This document shows, piece after piece, positions 45,628-56,799 of a stretch of DNA of 64,000 nt (positions are counted from its first letter, which is position 1; each line of letters opens with the position of its first letter). The position numbers and the translations under genes are program-made. Source of the stretch: Rhizoctonia solani (Eukaryota; Basidiomycota; Agaricomycetes; Cantharellales; Ceratobasidiaceae); contig NC_057371.1 in assembly GCF_016906535.1 (NCBI RefSeq), forward strand, positions 620,001-684,000, written 5' to 3'. The notes under the pieces were generated by a model that had not been told where the DNA came from, did no database searches, and saw nothing but the letters and a program-made list of their open reading frames with translations.

Positions 45628-47523
45628 GTGCTTATCATTGTATCTCTCACCCCTACAAGTCTATCTCACTTTCTATGGGCTACTATTGGCTCAAGGTACG
45701 CTGGCTATTCAGCCGAGGCTCATGGTCCAATAGCGGAGGTATATCTCGGCAATGGGTCAACCCCTATCCAGTATTGAACATCGAACATCGGCCATAGCTG
45801 TACCCAATCTTGACCATCACCTGGCATCTCGAACAAGCAAGCGTATCAGCGAACATGTGTGCTCTCAGCATCTACCGGACTCCAATGCATTCGGAGCTGG
45901 GATGGTACAGTGCGGCGGTGGTGATATGCGTGGTCTCTATGGCTGCGTGGTATACTCCTGGCGGAAGCAAGGTCGCAGAGTGGGTGTGGAATGGAGTCGA
46001 AGTCTACTGTGAGTACTATCAGTGCTCGCGGAGTCGGTGGCGACAGTGCTTGCGTTCAGGGGTACCGGCAGTCACACAATCCCAGGGGCATATCTCCCGG
46101 CAGTCCACACTATTGGAGGCGACGAGCACACTGCTACCCCTATTCTCTCCCAGCAACTTCAAACTAATATCAAACTTAACAGCGAAGCGACGAAGTAAGT
46201 GTTGTCAGCGGCTCCGTTCAAATAACCACACTAACTGTGAGGTAGCACATCACGACCTAGGAATCAAGTCTCGAAGCAAGACAATTCCATCAACGGTCTT
46301 AACTATCATGTCCCTACTTCGGTACGTTTAAATAGGCGAGTGCTACTTATGCTCGTTCATTGAATCAACCTGAACAAGCAAACAGATCCAGCGTTTTGCC
46401 AAAGACCAACGAAGTCAAACCTCCGAGAAACCCTACCCCAAGTCCAGCATCTTCACCCTCCTCTACTAACAATAATGAGCGAGTTCGCAAGTATTCCAAG
46501 ATGCGAACTCTGAGGCTTCCTGGGAAGCCAACGCGCCCGATCCGACTTCCTACTGAGTGAGTCCTATCAAAGTTCGCCATGTACATAGGCTTTGAAGTAT
46601 GACTTATGGTGCTTTTTTTGCTAGAAACGAGTTGGCTGTCCGGCGGGCTAACGAAAGGGCTGCAATCGAAGCATGTCAACGTGACAAGTACTGCGCGAGA
46701 GAGCTAGCAGGCGACGGGCTTTTCATTCATGCGCCAGCCACTAGAACCCGGCCTGAACCAGGAGCTATTGAATACTGCCATGTGGTGCGCCAAACTCGAC
46801 GTGAAACTACAGTCGGCCCGATAAAGCCATCGTGGGGAAATCGATATGCCATGGAAGTCCCGGCGATCACGATTAGGGCCACAGGATACACTTATCCAAG
46901 AAACTATCCATGAATCATGCGCGAAACGGGCTCCACCTCACCCGGGTCGTAGATCCTCAACGTGCGGCAGGATCCATTAACAACCCCCTACATTTCCGAC
47001 TCCAGCGAGCTATCTCCATTTGTCTCCGCTGGATTTTCCTCCTCCAGCATCGATTATACCGAAGACGAATCGAATGAGGATCGTACTCCCTTTAAGGAGT
47101 CAAAACTCGGACACATAGTCAAATATAAACGCAAAATACAAGAGCAAGGAACCAAGCGACTAAACAAGATCCGAACAAACATGTCCGATTGGCTCGCGAC
47201 GATAGGCGCTGGTAACAACAAGCTCGTGGCTGACGATGTGGCTCAGAAGGCTGGCCCTGTGCTTCGTGCCTCGCCGATCCTCACTCCCTTATCAACTCCC
47301 CTTATCCCAGCATACTCGACTTGCTCATCTGACGCGTCGGCTCCTGATACTCCAATTGAAGAGTTCTATCTTGCGTCGCCCATAACTATGAGTGTATGGG
47401 CTGCGGGTAGGTATGCCCACCATCAGCAGTCCGGCCCATGCAGCCATGCATGAGCGCGATACCGTCACAGCAATAGTTACGCCCCGAGAATCCTTTACCG
47501 ACGAGATTGGGGTCCCATGCTGA
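45628..47523 (+). pseudogene. orphan membrane protein, copy B, degenerate
   Basis: This is the inverted counterpart of the gene at 29370-31315. The hydrophobic 5' segment, VYLGN, the membrane span exon, RVRKYSKMRTLRLPGKP, CQRDKYCARELAGDG, MSDWLATIGAGNNKLVADDVAQKAG and the C-terminal TDEIGVPC are all present in order. However, the frame that is open in copy A has a TGA at 45775-45777 (CAG TAT TGA against CAG CAT CGA in copy A), and the exon after the membrane span shifts frame near 46012-46025. The TGA is a substitution, not an indel, so it is less likely to be a sequencing error. The 3' exons may still be transcribed. Copy B lies head-to-head with the secreted-protein copy 2. Confidence 0.6.
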
Positions 47524-49774
47524 GCAATACTCAGCTGAAAGCGGAAGAATCGTTGCCACTCATTTTTGGCATCATTTTGCTCGCCATTTTCATCCGTTTC
47601 TTTTCGAACTCGTTTACACCTCGGCCTTGGCTACCGTTTCGGCTCTGCTTCTTCAAGAAAATACAAATACGAAAAAAAAAAAACTTCAAAATACACAAAG
47701 ATCCAAAAAAAAAAAATCCATTGCAAACTTTCTCTCGCCCTCCAGTCTGCCCTGTTTACTCTACATTTCTGAACTCGTCAATTTTCTCTCTTCTGTTTTC
47801 AGCCATTTTTGTCCATTCTCCATCCATTTTATCCATTCTCGTCTATTTTCAAGCACCCCCTATCTTGTTAATCCTGATCATGTGCATTCGTTATCAGTGA
47901 GTACCCTCTTGGTCCTTTAATTGACCTCTAAAGTTTTCCACTAAAGTGTATAGCCCATAGGCTGAATTCGTCAGAATTTATTCCAAACCCCAAACACTCC
48001 TTGCTCTTATCACCTACACGTTGAACTCGCCTCGACAACCGTAGTTACAGATGCCTGCGACTACGTCTCCCTATCGCCAATATCTCGTCATTCATCGACA
48101 CAATCTTCTCTAGGCTTCGGTTTGGTTTAGCCTTCCTCACCCAAATTTTCCTAAGTGTAACATAGGGAACGTAGAATTTATCCAAACCAACACTCCTTGT
48201 ATCATACACGTTATCGCCTCGACAACCGTAGTTACAGATGCCTGCGACTACGTCTCCCTATCGCTCAATATCTCGTCATTCATCGACACAATCTTCTCTA
48301 GGCTTCGGTTTGGTTTAGCCTTCCTCACCCAAATCTTATCCTAAGTCCTCCAACAAGTACGGGGCACTGTAGCAACCCTATTCATCAGCATTATCGCAGT
48401 GAGTACGCATATGTATCATTATTTCTGCTTATTGACAAGAGAAAAGTGAACTAGCTGTTAGGCTGGGTAGAAAATTATACTCAACGGGCTTATAGTCGAA
48501 ACAAAGGTCATATGCTAATACGGTGCCGTATAAGTACTAAATTGGAAGCATAGAACATACTCAATAATCTCTGATATTTGTGTCCCCTAGCGCACCGTGT
48601 CCCCCCCCCCCGAAAAAAAATAAAATAAACTCTATGATCGATACCGACCTTATCGTTGCATATTCGCTATTATGCAAATCGTAACCAAACACAGTCCAAA
48701 TCGACCCTTCTTACCTCCCCCCCCCCCCAAATGAACTTGGTATTTGCAGCCGCGGTTTCTTGTCCCAATACGTATCCCCAACAGTATTTTCTCATCCTTC
48801 GACTTTGCCCTCATCCTTATTGGTCGAGACCCAAAACGCTTCGCATAGGCCAAACCTCGTGACTCCCAAGGCTGCTCATACTTTTAGGCTCTCTAGGGCA
48901 TTTTCCAGCACGCTTTGCTCATCTCTCATCAGGCCTTGATAGACATTACATCCTGCTTCGTAGATTCCCTAACCAACTTTAGGCAACCCGATTGCTGGGC
49001 GCCACTTTTCTGTTAATCTCAGCCATTGGTCGACATCCGCATCGATATTTTCTATACTTCGTATTTCGGGCCCACCACTCGTGCTCTCCTCGCCTTACTT
49101 CACCAGACCACCTCATGTCCAACCACCTGAACAAGCCTGGGATAGCATCTCCATTTGCTCAAGCAATACAGTTGCTATATTATTTTACCTTGCAGTGTTG
49201 TAAGGCGATTCACTTTCACTACCAAACGCGCTCCGCCTTGCTTGCGTCGTAGCATACTTAAATAAGAGCAATCGAGCCTGCTCCACCTATTTTGGAGTCG
49301 AAGCATGGCTAGTACCCAAAAATGGATGGACCTATCATCACCCAAACGTCACTCAGGCGTCAGTTTCTTCATCGCTACATGCGACTAAGTCGCCTTTCGA
49401 ACTTCTCTATTGACATTACGGCACTTCTCGATTTGCCGTCAGTGCATCCTGACGAGGCTGTCTGCATTTATGGCACAAAACATACCCTCAATCACATTCT
49501 GATAGCTCAAAACTACCTCCAATAATTGAAAAGCATGCCATAGCTAACCTGTAAGTGAGAGAATTTTACATATGTCTGACGATGTTAACTTGTATCAATA
49601 CATTCGTAGGTGATCGTATGCCATTACAATACATCCTCAGCCCTAAATATAGGAATTGGGAAAACCATGGTTTGCAGGTGTCTATAGGCAAAATTAACCC
49701 CTGAATTCACTGGTACCTATACAGTCTATTTAGTCTTTATATGTTCATTATACGAGGGCACTCTGAAGCAGCTA
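47524..49774. other. intergenic, low complexity, with a tandem duplication
   Basis: No gene is supported. It contains A runs (about 47668-47680 and 47706-47718), two C runs of about 11 (48601-48611 and 48719-48728) and the 188-bp tandem repeat listed separately. The small open frames in 47507-47920 lie over the A/T-rich tracts and look non-coding. Confidence 0.4.
47971..48345 (+). repeat. tandem duplication, two units, 188-bp period
   Basis: Two near-identical units (about 47971-48155 and 48172-48345). The word gttacagatgcctgcgacta occurs in both, 188 bases apart, followed by an almost identical 110-base run ending in ctcacccaaat. The second unit has a few small deletions. No protein is encoded. 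Confidence 0.85.
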
Positions 49775-51653
49775 TTATAGCTGCCATGTATCCCATCTAG
49801 CATTGTAAGCCTGATCATATCTGCCAACAAAAACATTCGGTACATTATCCTTCAGCCATTGTACGAGGCCAGTATCTTCTCCAATCGATTCACAGCTGGT
49901 TGTAGCACCTTCCGAGTACTCATTGTCCGATGCTCTCCAAAGGTTTCCTTCAATGCCAATCCGCTTCAGCGGATAACTAGCCACCATCTTCTGGAAAGGC
50001 TGTATGCTATGGTTACCAATTGAGAGGCAGGTTAAATGAAGGCTTTCCAGTTCGGGGAGTAGGTGATGAGGGAAATCTGGCGAAGCGTCATGGTCATGAT
50101 ATCGATCAAGTTTAGTTGCGCTCCACTCTGGGATGGATTCGTCAATTATCCACCTATTCAACTCGAGGGTCAATAGAGCTGGCAAACCTCTCAGGAGTGT
50201 ACGAATCGTATTTATGGTGCTTCCAATCGTAACTTGTCAACATGGGTCGTTCCAAGAGCATTCAGCAGCTCGGAAATGTTAATTGGGTTATCACCGCCAT
50301 CGACATCCATGTCTTCATCACCACTGATATGAGAGTTACTAAAATCATCAGCCGCAACTCCTGGGGGCTGGTTAGTCTCGAAACTTGCACTATCGAGGCC
50401 CAGGCTCAATCGGTGTTTGCCGGGGGCAATCATACGAAGTACAATATTGAAAGTGTTGAAGTACAAGTTATAAAGGATCAAGGTCTGGAGCTTTGGAAGT
50501 TCAACAGGTATGAGGGCAGATACCTTAGGCGATTTACTAATATTACGGAACGTCTCGACTTCGATAACCTTTAGAACGCGTAGCTCGGGAGCAGAAGAGA
50601 GAGTCTGTACGAATGGAACAATTGCATCGTCATATCCGAGTTTAATGCTTTGTATATGAAGCTCTGTAAGCCGAGAGGAAAAGCTAATATGCTCCCAATG
50701 AAGGAGAACGTTTTTGATGCGAAAGACTACCAGTGACTTCAAAAGCAGTGCAAAGGAAGTATGTTGGGGAGAATCGCAAGGGAAAAGATAATCAAACTCT
50801 CTAGGAAATTCTGGGACCGTATAGTCCCAGTCGTGGTGGTCACTATCTTTACGATGCTTGAATCGCAGCTCTTCGAGTGCAACGGAGAATCCAGACAGAG
50901 ATCCAGTGAGATCATGATCTAGTAGCGTGCAGACGGTTTCTCTGACAGTCTCCAAGTGAGTATTATTCAGGATGATGTTAATGGTACGCAGTTGTGGCCC
51001 GTATTCGGATATGAGCTTCGTGAAATCTCTCTCCCAAAACACAAAGCAACGGTGGAATGCCGCCAGATGTAGCATGCCCTTTCCCGCTCTTTGCAGGCTA
51101 AATTCATAGGGCGCTATTTCTCCGTGAGACCGGGTTCGAATCATGGGTATCACCGACCATAGAGATCCCCTATCCATTATGATATCTCTCCATGCGGAAC
51201 AGACGCCACGTAAAGTATGTAAAAGGTCATAGATGAGCCATACACGTTGGTCCATTGGCCGAATAGTGAATAAGTCCGGGCCACCATCATCGAAAATGAA
51301 ATTCGTGAAAATTTCTACCATAATCTCTTCGGGAGAGTGAGATATTGAGGACGCAAGTTTATTTTGGAGTCGAGTTAGAATGGCTGTGGCCTTGGGTAGC
51401 CCTTCGGAAATGGTCGCATGTACTGTATGGAGGATGGACTCGATTCTGGGTGCAAGGTCTTCTACGCTTCCGCCGTCCGTTGGCAATTTAACTATTCCAG
51501 TACATGTCTGCATATTTTTTGAACGCAGCTAACAAAGACGCCCCAGCTTCCTCCCACTCCTTGACAGCAGTATGGGGGGAACACTAGTTCAGTTAATCGA
51601 TTGTTCCTGGATAGGTAATATAATTGAGTTCAACTTACATTCGGTGCATTCAT
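49775..51653 (-). CDS. F-box protein, lineage-expanded family, copy 2
   Basis: First exon MNAPN (51653-51639), then exon 2 beginning EWEEAGASLLAAFKKYAD. LAPRIESILHTVHATISEGLPK and the F-box region HSPEEIMVEIFTNFIFDD to LRGVCSAWRDIIMDRGSLWSVIPM follow, with a leucine-rich C-terminal part (LRVLKVIEVETF, LPKLQTLILYNLYFNTFNIV) and the end DNVPNVFVGRYDQAYNARWDTWQL at 49775. It has the same exon design as copy 1. A frame break near 50217-50223 is repaired by one extra A (GAAGC to GAAAGC), giving STINTIRTLLRGLPALLTLEL, which matches copy 1. Another break lies near 51510-51517. Confidence 0.7.
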
Positions 51654-52428
51654 TCTATCTCGCTGGATGGTATCAGACAGAAAGCAACTTGTAGCGAAAG
51701 AACTAGAGATGAAACACAAGATCGTGGTTTTATTGAGTGAGGTTACTGTAATGGCGTAAGTGTGTAACAGTTACAGTTAAGAAAGGACATACGTGTTGAT
51801 TTGTAAATTCACTGGGCTGGTCGGTTTTAGGCCTAGGGTGCGGTTTAGCTAGTTTGCACAATTCCTACGTTCATTTTGTTAGTTTTATCAACTTCCGCAG
51901 CTTAAGCTATTTCATGTAAAAGAATAGCGCATATCTTCGAAACGTACATGTCTCCACTATTATATAATTACCTGACGTTACCGGTTTCGGCGGCACGCAT
52001 ACATTCATACTGTATAATGTAGCCCAGGGATTTACTTTTGCTTTTTCGAGTATGAAAGTGTTTTCGTTTTACCTGGCTTGTAAGCATGATCGATGACATA
52101 GAAGCTTAATCAACGAGTCTACGCCATCCAGTAAGCATAAGCCTCCGTGGCTTGCATTCCCCACAAGCGAGGCATCAAGCAAACGAGCAAATCCATTGAG
52201 TGCACTATTTTTTATGGTTCATCAACCAATTAAATCAAAAGCCTCGTGCTTAAGAATAGTCCATAGTAGATTTGATACATATTCACAGCCTAATTCTAAG
52301 AAGGATAAGGATATGGGATTCGAAAAAGTGTATGAATGTATGCTACATGTATTCTAAGGGAGACCCCAGAGGAAAGCTCACAGAGCGAGAAAGAGAACGA
52401 AGCATGCAGGGTGAAAGTAGCCAAACCC
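51654..52428. other. intergenic between F-box copy 2 and secreted protein copy 3
   Basis: About 775 bases, AT-rich, no supported gene. Confidence 0.4.
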
Positions 52429-53298
52429 CTAAGCAAGGGATGTATATCCTATGCTAGATATGAGTATCGTGCTTGAAACCTCGTCAGCAAGCTCAGATGA
52501 AACAATGGATAGAGTCTTCTTCATAGCGGTGATGTCTTTGCTGGAAGTAAACGAGTCAAATCAAACGACCCAATATGAAATAAGTCGAGGGACTAACCGA
52601 ATGCTCTGTTGTGCAGATGTGAAAGTATAGCCACTAATATTCTTGACGGCTCCCTCCATCTTCGCGATCTTTGAACCAGGTTAGATAAACTTGTATGAAA
52701 CAGACTAAAGCTGAACTTACTAATAAGAATGTAGAAGGGTAGAACGCGGTTAGCAAGTTGGGTGGTAAGCAGTGCGCCTCCATCCGGGTTTCCATACACG
52801 ACACTAGACTCGGCGCCAATAAACGACTTGACTCCTGAGTGTACTTGCTTGACCTCGGTGTCGATCTCGATCATGATTTTTCCGATCTTCCCCTCCATAG
52901 AACCTATCGGGCCAGCCATTACTTGATCTGCGAACCGATCTTAGTAACCCCTACTAGTAAAACAAATAGTATCCAGCCTACCTATTTCGGACTGTAAGCT
53001 GTCCATTTTACTCTGCGCCGTGACAAAAACTGCCGCCATAGAGCTATTGGCTGCGGTGCGCTCCTTGGGCGCAGAGAGCCTTCAGGTTAACCATCTTGAC
53101 CGACTCCTCGGAACTGATGGAAAGACCCATGCTTTGACGAGCTATAGCGTCTTCGAGCTCTGTATACATTTTATCGCATTCCTCTTGTAGTTCTGCAGCA
53201 CTCAATCCAGTAGCTCTGGGAAATGAGATTGGTGCAGCGAGGATTGGCGCGCCAAACGAAATGAGGGCAGCGATAGGCAAAAAGCGGTTGAACAGCAT
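52429..53298 (-). CDS. small secreted protein (family copy 3)
   Basis: A signal peptide MLFNRFLPIAALISFGAPIL is followed by an N-terminal helical part (ECDKMYTELEDAIARQSM). Segments shared with copy 1 follow in the same order: MAAVFVTAQSKMDSLQSEI, GPIGSMEGKIGKIMIEIDTEV, KSFIGAESSVVYGNPDGGALL, ISGYTFTSAQQSIR, MKKTLSIVSSEL and the C-terminal IGYTSLA at 52429. It lacks the alternating Glu tract of copies 1 and 2. Exon joins are clear for the third and fourth introns (phase and position as in copy 1), but the first join (about 53045-53110) and the one near 52722 do not keep frame without either an unusual donor or a missing base. Function unknown. Confidence 0.6.
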
Positions 53299-54338
53299 GA
53301 TTCGAATAGTATTAAAGGGAGTGTGAAAACAAGTATAGGTCGGAAGGGGAGACGATAACAATATTTGACCTTTACTTTTGGGGGTTCGGCCCTTTTGTAT
53401 CTCAACCGCCCAGCTTTTGACTTTTTGCGGATAAATGTCACAAAATGACGCTACGCGAAGTTACGAATCCACCATTCGAATTTCAACTTATCACTCTTGA
53501 ATCATCTTGGTTGACAGCTCCAAGCCAATTCCCCAGTCGACGGCTGGGAGAATAGAAACCAGAATCACACAGCCTAGATTTCGTAACATAGGGTTCATTC
53601 GCTGGACGTGTCACTCTTTGCCCCGCTAATTAAGTTCTCGCCAAGAAACCAAAGCTTGAAGCACCAAGTCAACACGCAGTTTGAGGCTTTAAGCGTTGCA
53701 CTGAGCGCCTCAACTGAGTTTCTAACAAACCACAAGTTCGGCTGCGGGACTAATGTTTGAGTCACCATGCAAAGCCAGCTTAGCTCTAGTATGTCGGCCA
53801 GCGCCAAGGTAGATCCCAATAAAAGAAAGTCGCATCTCTCTTATGATATTGTGGCGCAACGCCCAGTCCTGGAATTAGAACATTACGACGAAAGAATTGC
53901 GAACTGCCTCAAAGACCATCAATGGCGAACTTCAGGCGCAACTCCGGAAATTCTACATACCCAAGATTATATGCCTTACTTCCTGGTTTCTATAATCAGC
54001 TCAGTCAGCCGGAATATGTGCAAATGTGGGTGAAAATAAATCGATGTACGAGGTGGAGGTGCATGTGGAGGCGTTCTTGGCTCTAGCTCATTGCAAACGA
54101 TGGTATCTAAATTAATCATCGTTTTTGACAATTGACACTCGTCCAAAAGGTAAGCATAAACTCGAGTCACAAGTTGAAATAGTATACGTTAAACAAAGAT
54201 AACCCATTTCGAGGCGTATTTAATTAAGGGCAGGCGCTCGACGGATTCGGACAACTAGTTTGTTGATAACATCAGACTTCCGCGCATGCACGTGAGTCCT
54301 GGGGGACATCCGGGAACCCAAATCTTACTTCAACAACC
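53299..54338. other. intergenic
   Basis: About 1 kb between divergent genes. A plus-strand open frame (53767-54033, 88 codons) has no family signature and I do not annotate it. Nothing else is seen. Confidence 0.35.
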
Positions 54339-55025
<687 letters not shown>

Positions 55026-55148
55026 TGGGGCACCCCGTTTTCGAATTCATTCAGCCAAGCACGAGTGTATGCTCAAATTCAATCAATCAATCTCCATCGT
55101 GAAACAAGCTTATTTTATCCTTGTGTTCCTAAATACAATATCTAACAT

Positions 55149-56625
55149 CTACTCTCCTCGTCCGAGCTTATCCAACGACGCTGCACCACGTTCGTACCAC
55201 TCTTCCCTGGTGACCCAGAACTCGTTGCGTGATTTCATGATATCTGCAAGCACCGCACCACCAAGGAAGACCATGTGCTTTCGGCGAGGAGGGTCCTCAA
55301 TGCGCATTTTGAAGTTCTATTAGCGGAGGATTAGTGGTGTCATATGACATGCTGAAAACCAAACTCACGCGTAGCCTGCTTGTGTCCCCTCCAAGAACTC
55401 GTGTCAAGTACAGTTGCTTCATCTCTTTTTCAAGACGTGAAGGGAGGCCTGGGTACATGCTGGATCCACCAGAGAGAACAATGTGCTTATAGAGTTCGGC
55501 ACGAGTGTCGACTGCAGCTGATTGAATTGTTTGGAAAAGCATTTCTAAGAGGGAAATCAGTTGGATTGTAGGGTAAGAGTGTACAGGCGGAGATTACCTG
55601 CTACACCCGGTTGTTCAACGTCCACGAGATGGGGCTGGAACATGCATTCAGGCGCTTCAAAGCGTTCTGCACCAATTTTGATCGTACGTCCATCGGGGAG
55701 CTTAACTTGGATTAAATCAAAATCCAAAAGACTCGGCATATTACTCACAGTATAACTCTCAACTAACACCGTCGTCTCCTCACTCAGCCTCTGATCCATC
55801 TCTAAATCGTAGCTCACATAGCAGAATTTCTCCTTGATCTCTCGGACGGTATCGAAATCGGCCGTACGATTGAACGCGTACCCACGCATAAGAAGCAGTT
55901 TGATGAGGTAACGCGTTACGTCTCGACCTGCGATATCGAGTCGGCGCGTCAAGTGCGGGAGCGCGAAACCATCGTATACAGGGACAATGTGCGTTACACC
56001 GTCTCCCGAGTCAACGACAACACCCGTCGTCAGACCTAGTATGTCGGTATCCTATCAGTACCCACACATCAAGATGTGATCATCGCGTCTCACCTTGCGC
56101 GTACAAGGTAAGCACGCCTGAATAGCGACGTACACGCTCCCAAATCCATACTCTTCAAACATGACCTGCGCCATACGTTCCCTGTTCCGCTTTGGATTCA
56201 TGGGAGGCTCGGTCAAGAGGATCTTTCGTCCGGCAGGGTCAACACGGAGTTTCTGATCGAATGTGTAATCCCACAGATGTTTCATGTCGTCCCAGTCTTT
56301 GACGATTCCGTGTTCCATCGGGTGGGTGATTTGGAGGTACGAACGTACGGCCTCGGCTTCGTCGCCGACCATGATGTCCTTGATTAGGTGCTGACCGAGA
56401 CGCTCTTCGGCACGGAGAATAGGGCGACCGATGACAGATGGGAAGACTGAGGGACATGTCAATAAATTAAATAATAGTAAAGTAATTTTAACTTGCCATG
56501 TTCGGGAAAGTTGGACCCCGCGTATCCGACTTTGACAAACTGGGAGATATGAGCACAGGGCGTCGCGTCGAGTATAGCCGACTTACGCCAGTTCCGTTGT
56601 CAACGACTAGAGGCGGCTGGTCCAT
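55149..56625 (-). CDS. ARP2: actin-related protein 2 (Arp2/3 complex)
   Basis: Starts [13 protein letters not shown] at 56625; exon 1 56625-56587, exon 2 56539-56497 ([14 protein letters not shown]), exon 3 from 56446 ([15 protein letters not shown]). The intron after exon 2 has a GC donor. Later landmarks are [87 protein letters not shown] and the C-terminal [23 protein letters not shown] split by an intron. These identify Arp2 rather than actin or Arp3. Arp2 with Arp3 nucleates branched actin at endocytic patches. One base is missing near 56115 (IQA to VLTLYAQG; a GG reduced to G would do it). The gene is divergent from the next one, with 174 bases between start codons. Confidence 0.9.
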
Positions 56626-56799
56626 TCTACACTGGTATTAGATTCATTTAAGTTCGACCCAAACGAGCCACTCACTGAATTAAGCGTTAATTATTCGTCA
56701 AGACGGTGGGAGAGGGGACCGAGGCGAATGACGAAGATCACGTGCGTTGTCATTTACGTCACGTGGGGATGAAAGCAAAGGCGCGCATCTTGTCTAAAC
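56626..56799. promoter_or_regulatory. shared bidirectional promoter of ARP2 and the SSX2IP-like gene
   Basis: Only 174 bases separate the two divergent start codons, so both genes must share this promoter. An element tcacgtgcgt near 56739 and a second cacgtgg near 56760 contain CACGTG E-boxes, bound in fungi by Cbf1- or Myc-like factors (family knowledge). No TATA box is seen. Confidence 0.5.

Noticed and set aside
51125..51145. ggttcgaatc word resembling a tRNA T-loop
   Set aside because: It lies inside the F-box coding sequence and no other tRNA arm can be folded around it.
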